From positions 22,567 through 86,566 of the IMG/VR virus record IMGVR_UViG_3300006176_000004: a stretch of DNA of 64,000 nucleotides; one strand, given 5' to 3'. Below the pieces are notes generated by a model. It was given only the letters and a program-made list of their open reading frames with translations, ran no database searches and was not told where the DNA came from. Made by a program: the position numbers and the translations under genes. Numbering within the stretch: position 1 is the first letter of the stretch; each line of letters starts with the position of its first letter. This DNA comes from a virus. Positions 44,680 to 52,726 of this stretch are shown piece after piece.

Positions 44680-45939
44680 ATGATCAGGCATCTTTTCCTA
44701 AATTCGGCTGCAACATTTTCTCCCCCGGATGCCCCCGGTGCCGATTCTGGAGGTACCGATCAGGTTGCCGATCTCGGCGGATCGCCCGAACCCGCAGGAG
44801 GCGCGCCAGATGGTGGTGAAGCCCCTGCGGGCGGTGCGGAACCTGCGCCGGCACCGAAGGAAGATCACGCCAAACCCCGCGTCGAGACGGTTGGAGAGAG
44901 CGTTAGACGCGCCACGGCCGAGACGAAGGAAAAGGCTGAGGCCGCCGCGAAGGCCAAAACGACTAAGGCGGCTACCTCGGCTAAAGACAATCAGCAGACT
45001 GATGGCGCCACTGCTGGCGACAAGACTGCGAAACCAAGCTCCGAAGACGGAAGTACGGCGCAAACCGATCCTAGCCCAAAAGCAGAGGACGGACCGCCTA
45101 CCTCATGGACTGCGGCAGAAAAACAGCTTTGGACACAACTTCCAGACGCGGCCAAAACTGCAGTCTTGAGGCATGACCAGAACACCTCAAAGGGTGTAGC
45201 TGAACTACGAACACGATACCAAGAAATCGATACAGCAGTCGCTCCATACAAAGCGGTAATGACGCAAAATAACGTCACTCCCGGACAGGCCATTTCGCAA
45301 CTATTCAAATGGCACATGGAATTGGCTGGCCCGAACAAAATCGAGGCCTTCCGACAGCTCGCGAAATCATTTGGTGTTGACCCAGCAACCATTGCTGCTG
45401 CTCCCGCAACGACGGAGAAGCAAGCCGATGCCAACCCCGACAATTCGATTCCTGAAAACCTCCGACCGGTAATCACCAATCTGGAAACGCGCCTCAAGAC
45501 GTTTGAGGAACGCGAATCTGCCGCAATGCAAAACGCGGCAAAACAGACGTGGCAGAATTGGTCGAAAGACAAGCCGCATGCCGAGACGGTACGTGGTTTG
45601 ATGGCTAACTTGATCAATTCGGACCTCGCCCTTATTCAGGCAGGACAGCCGCAGATCAGCAACACCATCAAAAACGGATCAATCGACATGGATGCCGCAT
45701 ACGAAGCGGCTAAATACGCACATAAAGAAGTGCGAGAGGCTTTGATTCAAGAGGATCAGGCAAAGCGTGACAAGGAAGCCAGAGCGGCTGCCGAGAAGGC
45801 CAGGAAAGCGGGCGCAAGCCTGAAATCTGGCGCCCCGGCAGGCCCGATCAGCGCCAGTTCGAACGCAGCGCCAAGGAACGAAACCGTCGCGGAAAGCATC
45901 AAGCGTGCTCTCGCCGAAGTTCGGGGAACGCAGCACTAA
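44680..45939 (+). CDS. scaffold-like protein (419 aa)
   Basis: 419 residues. A Pro/Gly/Ala-rich acidic start is followed by an Ala/Lys/Thr-rich disordered middle. AEKQLWTQLPDAAKTAVLRH and DQNTSKGVAELRTRYQEIDT are followed by long helices and a short basic end (ETVAESIKRALAEVRG). The low-complexity start, coiled-coil body and position directly before the capsid gene are those of phage scaffolding proteins. A WT-x-LP-x-x-x-x-x-A-V-x-x-R segment also occurs in P22-like head assembly proteins. Confidence 0.72.
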   Translation: MIRHLFLNSAATFSPPDAPGADSGGTDQVADLGGSPEPAGGAPDGGEAPAGGAEPAPAPKEDHAKPRVETVGESVRRATAETKEKAEAAAKAKTTKAATSAKDNQQTDGATAGDKTAKPSSEDGSTAQTDPSPKAEDGPPTSWTAAEKQLWTQLPDAAKTAVLRHDQNTSKGVAELRTRYQEIDTAVAPYKAVMTQNNVTPGQAISQLFKWHMELAGPNKIEAFRQLAKSFGVDPATIAAAPATTEKQADANPDNSIPENLRPVITNLETRLKTFEERESAAMQNAAKQTWQNWSKDKPHAETVRGLMANLINSDLALIQAGQPQISNTIKNGSIDMDAAYEAAKYAHKEVREALIQEDQAKRDKEARAAAEKARKAGASLKSGAPAGPISASSNAAPRNETVAESIKRALAEVRGTQH

Positions 45940-45959
45940 CCCCACAGGGGAAATGTGCC

Positions 45960-48814
45960 ATGGCCTCTCCCGGCCTTTCCGAAATTGTTACCACTACGCT
46001 GCGTAACCGCACTGGTTCGCTGCAGGATAATGTAAGCAGGAACAATGCCCTGCTTCATCGTCTCAACAAAAAGGGCAATATCAAAACGTTTGACGGCGGT
46101 CGAACTATTGTCCAGGAGTTAGACTACAACAATAACTCCACCTTCGTCTGGTACTCCGGGTTAAGTGTTTGAGCCCCGGTTAATGCCTTAAGGGCGTAAT
46201 AAAGAGGACGATCTACGTGTTTCATCTTCCATCGATTGCAGGGACCACAAAGCGTCTGGGCGTTTTCCCGGATATTAATGCCGCTGCACATCACTGGCAG
46301 GATGTGGTCAAGAACAAGTTCTTCGGTCGATTTGCACCATTTGCATTGTGGTTCGATCCATTCGGCTTTCTGTTCCTTCGTAAAGATGAAGTGATGCCTC
46401 GGGGCGTTTTCTCTAAAATTATCCCAAGGTTTATTCTCTCCATTTCTACAGTATGCGATCATGTCAGCGCGATTGGTTCGCCAGCGCTCACGAAGGGCCG
46501 CCGACATTTTGGCGCGCGCTTCCTTAGTTTGCTTGAAGACACCTTTCTTCGGGCCTGTGCCTTTGGGCGGATTAAGTCTTCTGCCTTCGATAATACGTTG
46601 GCGAGATTCTGGAGAATGAGTTTTTCCGTAGAAAGGGTTATTTTTTCCTACGTTGTAGGCCGCTTTACAACCGACGTTGCAAAACTTTTTTGTATCCGTC
46701 CGAATATTATGGATGGCTCGGTAAATAAGCGTTCCGCAATTCAGGCAAGGAAAACTCTCGCCAGTCTTTTTACGTCCCATGGATTAACCTGCAAACTGGG
46801 TGAAAACGGTGAAAAACTTGTTACGGGGTAACTCGTACTAAGTCAATACCGTGCCAAGCTATCGATGTAAGGCGAAAGCCCGAGGGCGATAGAAGGTGTA
46901 ACGACTAGATGCCGCGCGAAAGCAGTAATGCATCCACGAGTGCCCAGGCCGAAAGGCATGAGATAGTCTGGACTATGCCGTGAGGTATAGATGCAGGGGA
47001 TAAAGAGCCTCTGCGGTAACATAGTAGCGATCAAACGCTTAATATTTCGCCAAGCCAAACGTTCACGGCAGCGGAATTTCCAATAAGGCAGGCCGCGCTC
47101 GCGATTTCGATCTCGGGCTTGGAAGAAATTCAGAACAGTGGTTGGTAACTTGGCCACTTAATCGGGTGAAACGGGGGACGGTGAGAATCCCAATCCCGTA
47201 GGAAGCTATCAACGTAAGACGAAAGTCCCAGGGTGATAGAACCTCTAACGCATAGGCAGTGACGAAAGAATAATCTGCCCACGAGCGCCCGACAGGAAAG
47301 AAAGACGAAATGACTAAAGGCCACGCAAAAGACCTATCCGGAATGAGGTTCGGAAATATGGTCGTCGAGTATCGGAATGGTTCCGATGCTAACTGCATGG
47401 CTCTTTGGATGTGCAAATGTGATTGTGGAAATTCAGCTTCAATTCGTGGCGCGTTTTTGCGTAAAGGTCAGATTTTCTGCTCTAAGCAGTGCAGCCTTTA
47501 TACAAAGCCGATGCGGATTGATTTAACAGGCCAGAAATTCGGACGGTTGACCGCAGTGGAATATCTGAAGTCGACAAAATCCGGAAAGTCTGTGTGGCTC
47601 TTCTTGTGTGATTGTGGGGAGACGACGATTTGTCCCCATGACAATGTGACGAACGGACATACCATAAGCTGCGGGTGCCATGGCATTCGTAGTCGTGTCC
47701 GGCACGGTCAAAGCAAGACGAGGGCGTATCAGAACGCCGCACATAGAAAATGGGTTGATGAAAACCCGGGTAAGTTTCTTGCGAACGTCAAGAGACGGAC
47801 TCCTGCCCTGAAGCTTAGAATTCCGCAATGGCTCACAGATGAGTATTGGTCGCAGATCGATGCCCATTACTCGGAAGCGAGGAGACTGACGAAGGAAACC
47901 GGTATCATTCACCACGTTGACCACATCTATCCCCTTCGTGGGAAGACGTGCAGCGGATTGCATGTACCGTGGAATCTTCAAGTCATCACTCGTACAGCGA
48001 ACTTGCACAAGGCTAATCGTTTTCCTGAAGATGTATGCTGGACTAACGCGAATTAGATGAAGCGTTAGAAGTAGGGGATAAAAAGCCTCTACGGTAACAG
48101 GCCTCGGAAGAAGCCATTATCAACCTGCTTGAAGGCCGCGTCAAAAACGGTGAGCGCACTTTTTTGAACGGACTCAGCCAGGGGGCGTATGGGGACGGCA
48201 CGGTTGCCAACTCGATTGGCGGCTTGCAGTTGCTTGTGGCGGCGTCGCCTAACACGGGTATCGTCGGCGGTATTGATCGGTCACAGTATTCGTTCTGGCG
48301 GAACATCACGTTCTCGGCGGCAACGAATGGTGGCGCACCGACATCGGCTGCGAATATCCAGGACTACATGGATCAGATGTACGTACAGCTTGTGCGTGGC
48401 AATGACCATCCGGACCTGATCGTCGCCGACAACAACATGTATCGGTACTACCTATCGTCTCTACAGGCCATCCAGCGCTTGCAGGGAGACACCGACCTGG
48501 CGAACCTCGGATTTGAGACGCTGAAGTATCTCAACTGCGATGTCGTGCTCGACGGTGGCTACCAGGGCCAGTCAACCGATCCGTTGCCGTTCCAGACTAG
48601 CTCGGGAACGTCGGCAGTTGGTGGTTCACCAACCAACACGATGTTTTTTCTCAATTCGAACTATATTCACTGGCGCCCATACGCCGGTCGCAACATGGTC
48701 CCGCTTGATCCCGATCGGTTCAGCGTGAACCAAGACGCGATGGTCAGACTCGTGGGCTGGGGCGGGAATATGAGCCTTAGCTGCGCCTTCCTTCAAGGTG
48801 TTATTACGACCTAG
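45960..48814 (+). CDS. major capsid protein, split by two group I introns
   Basis: Exons 45960-46161, 47030-47142 and 48101-48814 join in frame to 342 residues (67 codons plus T; then AT...; 105 codons after exon 2; 237 after). Exon 1 ends NNNSTFVWYSG; exon 2 gives YQTLNISPSQTFTAAEF and ends GLEEIQNSG; exon 3 gives ASEEAIINLLEGRVKNGE. The spliced order (YSGY-x-x-LN-x-x-P...FTAAEF...ISGLE-x-x-QNSG...LLE-R-x-x-x) matches the HK97-like capsid family of podovirus-like phages. Without splicing, translation stops at TGA 46170-46172, so splicing is needed for capsid. Confidence 0.85.
46124..46780 (-). CDS. antisense HNH homing endonuclease in intron 1
   Basis: 218 residues on the minus strand. A zinc knuckle FPCLNCGTLI...FCNVGC opens it. 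NPFYGKTHSPESRQRIIEGR is a NUMOD3-type DNA-binding repeat, followed by the HNH core PQCKWCKSTEELVLDHILPV and CGPCNRWK. NUMOD3 plus HNH is the make-up of intron homing enzymes. It is encoded opposite to the capsid gene, and its last codons run 38 nt into exon 1. Expression must come from a separate leftward promoter, not identified. Confidence 0.8.
   Translation of the reverse strand: MGRKKTGESFPCLNCGTLIYRAIHNIRTDTKKFCNVGCKAAYNVGKNNPFYGKTHSPESRQRIIEGRRLNPPKGTGPKKGVFKQTKEARAKMSAALRERWRTNRADMIAYCRNGENKPWDNFRENAPRHHFIFTKEQKAEWIEPQCKWCKSTEELVLDHILPVMCSGINIRENAQTLCGPCNRWKMKHVDRPLYYALKALTGAQTLNPEYQTKVELLL
46162..47029 (+). other. group I intron 1 in capsid gene
   Basis: 868 nt, from after T46161 (exon end CCGGGT) to G47029. 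P1 forms between the exon end CCGGG-T and GCCCCGG (about 46173-46179), with one bulged C and U-G at the splice site. The core at 46840-47029 has AAGCTATC...GATAG, GGC-GAAA-GCC, a P7-like GACTA...TAGTC pair, and a P9-like GCAGGGG...CCTCTGC hairpin. All have counterparts in intron 2 with compensatory changes. The terminal G and exon phase fit exactly. Confidence 0.82.
47143..48100 (+). other. group I intron 2 in capsid gene
   Basis: 958 nt, from after T47142 to G48100. P1 is perfect: exon AGTGGT (47137-47142) pairs with GCCACT (47153-47158) with the U-G pair at the splice site. The core 47200-47250 contains AAGCTATC, GAC-GAAA-GTC and GATAG. CTAACGC (5' of the HNH gene) pairs with GCGTTAG (just after it, about 48061-48068), so the HNH gene sits in a peripheral loop between the two P7 strands. 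The 3' part GTAGGGG...CCTCTAC covaries with GCAG...CTGC of intron 1. Confidence 0.85.
47310..48056 (+). CDS. HNH endonuclease in intron 2
   Basis: 248 residues in capsid orientation. The amino part has two repeated modules, DLSGMRFGNMVVEYRNG...CKCDCGN and DLTGQKFGRLTAVEYLKS...CDCGETTICPHD, each ending in C-x-C-G zinc knuckles typical of phage HNH DNA-binding regions. The carboxy part, IIHHVDHIYPLRGKTCSGLH, VPWNLQVITRTANLHKANR, is the HNH core (HHVDH...N...N-x-x-K). It is a likely homing enzyme for the intron. It begins 167 nt inside the intron. Confidence 0.82.
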   Translation: MTKGHAKDLSGMRFGNMVVEYRNGSDANCMALWMCKCDCGNSASIRGAFLRKGQIFCSKQCSLYTKPMRIDLTGQKFGRLTAVEYLKSTKSGKSVWLFLCDCGETTICPHDNVTNGHTISCGCHGIRSRVRHGQSKTRAYQNAAHRKWVDENPGKFLANVKRRTPALKLRIPQWLTDEYWSQIDAHYSEARRLTKETGIIHHVDHIYPLRGKTCSGLHVPWNLQVITRTANLHKANRFPEDVCWTNAN

Positions 48815-48869
48815 TTTGTAATGCACTTTGTTTTATGTCATGTAGGTTTTCCCGAAATGGAGAACCAAA

Positions 48870-49496
48870 ATGACTGTAGATCGAACTGGACAACGTTATG
48901 GCCGTCTCACGGTTATCGAAAGAACTACCAAGTCTAAGCCTGTCAATACGGTCTCAAATCAAAGGAGAACATATTGGCTTTGCCGCTGCGATTGTGGAAG
49001 CGTTATCGAGGCATCGGGAGAAAATCTAAGGTGTGGCAATACATCATCATGTGGCTGCTCTCGTATCAAACATGGCATGTCAAAAACAAAAGTCCATCAC
49101 GTATGGCGGGCTATGCTTTATAGATGCGATAATCCTAATGATCATGCTTATCACAATTATGGTGGCCGTGGCATCAAGGTTTGCGAGGAATGGCGTAAGT
49201 TTGAGGTGTTCTATAGTGAAATGGGTGATCCACCTCGTGGAGGAACAATAGAGCGTAAAGACACGAGTGGTCCTTACGCCAAGTGGAATTGCAAATGGGC
49301 TTCTATGAAAGAGCAACAGAACAACAAGCGGAATAACGTGGTGCTTGAAGCATTCGGAAAATCTCAGACCATGACACAATGGGCTGAAGAATATAGGATG
49401 CCGCTGAATACACTACGTAACCGCTTGTTTCGGGCTAAGATGCCTGTGGAAGATGCTCTGACGGCGAGAAGCATGTTAGGAAAAAACAGGAGCTAA
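48870..49496 (+). CDS. free-standing homing-endonuclease-like protein (208 aa)
   Basis: 208 residues: DRTGQRYGRLTVIERTTKSK, WLCRCDCGSVIEASGENLRC, SSCGCSRIKHGMSKTKVHHV, WRAMLYRCDNPNDHAYHNYG, GRGIKVCEEWRKFEVFYSEM, GGTIERKDTSGPYAKWNCKW. This is the AP2/HNH-like phage nuclease pattern (YGGRGI-VC-W...F-x-D/EM...I-R-D-x-G-Y-x-x-x-N-x-x-W). A carboxy helix-turn-helix follows (TMTQWAEEYRMPLNTLRNRL). It lies between the capsid and next structural gene, in an intergenic insertion. Confidence 0.78.
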   Translation: MTVDRTGQRYGRLTVIERTTKSKPVNTVSNQRRTYWLCRCDCGSVIEASGENLRCGNTSSCGCSRIKHGMSKTKVHHVWRAMLYRCDNPNDHAYHNYGGRGIKVCEEWRKFEVFYSEMGDPPRGGTIERKDTSGPYAKWNCKWASMKEQQNNKRNNVVLEAFGKSQTMTQWAEEYRMPLNTLRNRLFRAKMPVEDALTARSMLGKNRS

Positions 49497-49502
49497 ACGG
49501 CT

Positions 49503-50060
49503 ATGGCCACGATCATCACTAATTTCTACACTGTGGACAATCAGGTCGGAGCAAACCTGAACACTCCGCAGACGATCAATACGACGACCAATCCGGAGGT
49601 GCCGGCACCGAACGATACTCTTGGCGACATCTGCCAAGGGATCAACGGTTCGCAGTGGTTGTTTGTGCAGGCATCGACGACAGTTACCGCGTTCAATGTT
49701 GTTATGATCGACAATTTGTTCAAAGCGAACAATGTCAACTTCAGCGATCTCAGCGGCTCGTCTACCTTCTCGCTATCGAAGACGCTCGGGCTTGCTGAGT
49801 TCCAGACATCGGTTGCTAATGCCGGCGATTACTTCTGGGCTCAGTTGGCGGGTCGCGGCGGTTCGGCCGTCAACGTACTGAGCACGGCGGCGGCGAATGC
49901 TCAATTGTATATTTCAAGTTCGTCTCCGGGATCGCTTACCACCACGGTAGCTTCGTCGGTTTCGAACGTTGCGGTATTCAATGCGGCTATTCCGTCATCT
50001 CTGACTGGTGCAACCGCTGCGGTTGAGTTGGTATTCGCCTATATGCGGGCATCCGCATAA
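49503..50060 (+). CDS. head structural protein (185 aa)
   Basis: 185 residues, Ser/Thr/Ala/Asn-rich and beta-rich: NDTLGDICQGINGSQWLFVQ, ASTTVTAFNVVMIDNLFKAN, then AGDYFWAQLAGRGGSAVNVL. The Y/F-x-W-A-x-L-x-G-x-G...V-x-V-L pattern is found in proteins directly after capsid genes in podovirus-like phages, where they may decorate the head. TAATGG start of the next gene overlaps its stop. Confidence 0.68.
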   Translation: MATIITNFYTVDNQVGANLNTPQTINTTTNPEVPAPNDTLGDICQGINGSQWLFVQASTTVTAFNVVMIDNLFKANNVNFSDLSGSSTFSLSKTLGLAEFQTSVANAGDYFWAQLAGRGGSAVNVLSTAAANAQLYISSSSPGSLTTTVASSVSNVAVFNAAIPSSLTGATAAVELVFAYMRASA

Positions 50061-50986
50061 TGGTCGTACACGAAATGCCGCCTCCGGAAATCCAGGAACA
50101 GGCTGAACACCTGTTCTGGAATAAACTCGGTGGGGTTACGACAACGGCTGCGACCTCGACGGATGAATCCATGGATAATGTTCGTGCCAATATCGGGCGT
50201 GGTTATCCATGGTTTCACGATGTTTGCTTGATTCGTGATGAGAACAAGATACCTGGGCGGCGGATTGCATTGGTTGGTGGCGGTCCATCGCTCAAGGATA
50301 CGGTCGGGGAATTGTTGGATTTTACTACTGTCATGGTTTGTGGTTCTGCTCATGATTGGTTGCAGGAATATTCTCCGCGTATTCCGACCTATTGCGCGGT
50401 TTGTGATCCTGACCCTGTGATGGCGAATTATCTTCGGAAACCTGACAAGGATACAACTTATCTGATCTCAAGCCACGTCAATCCAGTGGTATATGATGCC
50501 CTTGAGGGGCATAATATTATTATGTGGCATTGCTGGCCGATCGGTGAGGGTAATGAGGAAGCGAAAGATTTCCTCCAAGAGCATACCCCAGGATGGGTAG
50601 CTATTGGCGGTGGTTGCACGATTGGCCTTCGGGCAATTACTATAGCGATGATGATGGGATACACGGACCTTCATTTTTTTGGGTTTGATTCCTGTATGAC
50701 AATGCAGGATGATCATCATGCTTATCAGTTTGTTGATCCTACGAAGGAATTTCTTGGCGATGTTTACGATGTCAAGATAGGGATGGGAGAGATAAACGGT
50801 CCGGAGATCAAGGCTTATCGCGTCGCCGGTTATCAATTAGCCCAGGCTGAACATTATAAGCAAAGTCTCATGGCATTCGGTCATTTGTTCAAGCCGACGT
50901 TTCATGGTCCTGGCCTACTTGCGGATATGCAGAGAATGATTGATCTCGAAACTAAACGACTAACAGCAGAGGAGAAGGCCGCATGA
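50060..50986 (+). CDS. DUF115/MptE-like Rossmann protein (308 aa)
   Basis: 308 residues: GRRIALVGGGPSLKDTVGEL, TTVMVCGSAHDWLQEYSPRI, PTYCAVCDPDPVMANYLRKP, VAIGGGCTIGLRAITIAMMM, GYTDLHFFGFDS. The G-G-G-P-S-L nucleotide loop, the C-D-P-D segment and G-x-x-x-x-H-x-F-G-x-D-x match DUF115 / 6-hydroxymethylpterin pyrophosphokinase MptE-like proteins. Such genes inside phage head modules are known, but their substrate is not. A shorter relative is at 39664. Confidence 0.72.
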   Translation: MVVHEMPPPEIQEQAEHLFWNKLGGVTTTAATSTDESMDNVRANIGRGYPWFHDVCLIRDENKIPGRRIALVGGGPSLKDTVGELLDFTTVMVCGSAHDWLQEYSPRIPTYCAVCDPDPVMANYLRKPDKDTTYLISSHVNPVVYDALEGHNIIMWHCWPIGEGNEEAKDFLQEHTPGWVAIGGGCTIGLRAITIAMMMGYTDLHFFGFDSCMTMQDDHHAYQFVDPTKEFLGDVYDVKIGMGEINGPEIKAYRVAGYQLAQAEHYKQSLMAFGHLFKPTFHGPGLLADMQRMIDLETKRLTAEEKAA

Positions 50987-51822
50987 GCGGATATATCGGC
51001 GACGGACTTCCGGATAGTGGAAGATGGACTCGGGCACCGGACGGCAATGTTCAGACTGGCCCGTCTGATGATGCAATGCTGGTCATCTTCTATAAGCGAC
51101 CGGTTCACAATGAAATCAAGTCGGCTGCGGCTGGCATTCCGATTTATGAGGATGTGGATTTCGTCAAAATCCAAGCTCCTGGTGAAGGCAATCTTCAGGT
51201 TGTCGAGAAGCCGGTTGATCAGACCCACAAGCGCCGTTGGCCAGCGCAATGGGCTGCGTATGCGCAGGGCAAAGATCAGGTTGCGGACGGAACGCCGCTC
51301 GGTCTTCTCTTTCCCCGCCATCCATCGGCTATCGCCATGTTGCAGGGACTGGGCATCATGACGGTGCAGCACCTCGCTCATGCGAGTGCGACCGCAATTG
51401 ATGCGATCGGCATGCACGGACAGGATTACGTCAACTATGCCCAGAAATATCTCAATGCCGGGGCTGGTGGTGCGGCATTCCATCAGATGCAGCGTGATCT
51501 TGAGGTGGCGACCCGTGAAAATCATCGTCTCAAGAAGGATGTTGACGATCTTCGGCATCAGATGACACAGGTTAATCAGACTTTGATGGCTAATGCGGGA
51601 ATGGGCATTCCGATGCCTGGTGTTCCGCGCAACCCTGCGCCAGCACCGGCTCAGCCGATGCCGGGTGGTGCGCCGATGCCTCGTATGCCATCATTTGAAG
51701 GGCCGACGTTCGATGCGCAGACGGCGCAGATCAATGCAAATCACGCGATGGCCGACAATCAGCCCCAGCAGGAGCCAAAAAGGCGCGGTCGTCCTCCGGG
51801 ATCGAAGAATAAAGCGGCCTAA
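50983..51822 (+). CDS. structural-module protein (279 aa)
   Basis: 279 residues. The amino domain has DDAMLVIFYKRPVHNEIKSA, PIYEDVDFVKIQAPGE and HKRRWPAQWAAYAQGKDQVA. A coiled coil follows (RENHRLKKDVDDLRHQMTQV), then a Pro/Met-rich linker and the AT-hook-like end KRRGRPPGSKNKAA. The F-x-x-R...D-x-x-x-V-x-I...PG-x-x-x...RF-x-x-W-x-A pattern is common next to phage capsid or tail genes. The basic tail may contact DNA. Confidence 0.68.
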   Translation: MSGYIGDGLPDSGRWTRAPDGNVQTGPSDDAMLVIFYKRPVHNEIKSAAAGIPIYEDVDFVKIQAPGEGNLQVVEKPVDQTHKRRWPAQWAAYAQGKDQVADGTPLGLLFPRHPSAIAMLQGLGIMTVQHLAHASATAIDAIGMHGQDYVNYAQKYLNAGAGGAAFHQMQRDLEVATRENHRLKKDVDDLRHQMTQVNQTLMANAGMGIPMPGVPRNPAPAPAQPMPGGAPMPRMPSFEGPTFDAQTAQINANHAMADNQPQQEPKRRGRPPGSKNKAA

Positions 51823-51899
51823 CGGCCAAGGGCAAACCGTGCAATCCGTGCGGTCCCCTTTTTCTCTCCCCGCCAAATGCGGGCTAGGAGGATACTACA

Positions 51900-52289
51900 A
51901 TGGTTGAACCACGCGGACTTATTGGTGTTGGTATGCCATCGCAACTCGCTAAACGACTTGGTATTCCAGCAAGAACCACAGATTCCAACTTGAACGGCAT
52001 CGGAACGACATTTGCTGGCGCTGCGGCTATCGGTCAATTTCAATTTTATGTTCGTGCCAACGCGCAATCTACAGCCATTGGCTATGTAATGCCGAACAAT
52101 GCTGAAGTCGGCAGCGATTATATGATCTTTAATACGGGGGCGGTCACTGCGGAAATTTGGCCGCCATCCGGTGGAACATTCAATGTAGCTGCTGGTGCGA
52201 CGGCTACAGGGACTAGCCTCGCCGTAGGAAAGGGCATGTTCTTGATTGCCGTGACCGCAAGTACATTCGATGCTTTCCTGACTGCGTAA
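51900..52289 (+). CDS. small structural protein, paralogue A (129 aa)
   Basis: 129 residues: GLIGVGMPSQLAKRLGIPAR, FQFYVRANAQSTAIGYVMPN, NAEVGSDYMIFNTGAVTAEI, WPPSGGTFNVAA, STFDAFLTA. Beta-rich with a short signal-like linear start. It closely parallels the next gene in order and length. GGAGG lies upstream. Probably a small virion protein. Confidence 0.65.
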   Translation: MVEPRGLIGVGMPSQLAKRLGIPARTTDSNLNGIGTTFAGAAAIGQFQFYVRANAQSTAIGYVMPNNAEVGSDYMIFNTGAVTAEIWPPSGGTFNVAAGATATGTSLAVGKGMFLIAVTASTFDAFLTA

Positions 52290-52304
52290 GGGAGGAATGT
52301 CCAA

Positions 52305-52706
52305 ATGACTGCTCCAGGTTATCTCATGCGGTTAGGAATGCCGAGCCAACAAGCGAAACGTCTCGGCGTTGATTCAGGAGGTGGTGGTGCTAACCTCAAT
52401 GGTGGGGCAGCATTTGCCAGTGCTACCGCCATCGGACAATTTGCGATATATGTGCGTGCCAATGCTCAAACTGGCGCGAATGTATATCAAATGCCGAACA
52501 ATGCAGAAATTGGTACCGAATTTATGATTTTCAATATCGGAGGTACCACTGGTGGAGTCACCGCGAATGTTTACCCGCCAACTGGCGGAACGTTCAACAT
52601 CGGCAGCGCTTCTGCTACATCGACATTGACAACTGTTGCGACAGGAAAGGGTATCTTTTTGGTCGCGATTACGGCGAGTACATTTGACGTGTTTCTGTCT
52701 GCCTAG
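52305..52706 (+). CDS. small structural protein, paralogue B (133 aa)
   Basis: 133 residues: MRLGMPSQQAKRLGVDSGGG, FAIYVRANAQTGANVYQMPN, NAEIGTEFMIFNIGGTTGGV, YPPTGGTFNIGS, STFDVFLSA. It shares the GMPSQ-AKRLG, YVRANAQ, MPNNAE-G and FD-FL-A elements with the previous gene, so the pair arose by tandem duplication. Role unknown. Confidence 0.65.
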   Translation: MTAPGYLMRLGMPSQQAKRLGVDSGGGGANLNGGAAFASATAIGQFAIYVRANAQTGANVYQMPNNAEIGTEFMIFNIGGTTGGVTANVYPPTGGTFNIGSASATSTLTTVATGKGIFLVAITASTFDVFLSA

Positions 52707-52726
52707 AGGCTTCTGGAGCATGGTCA

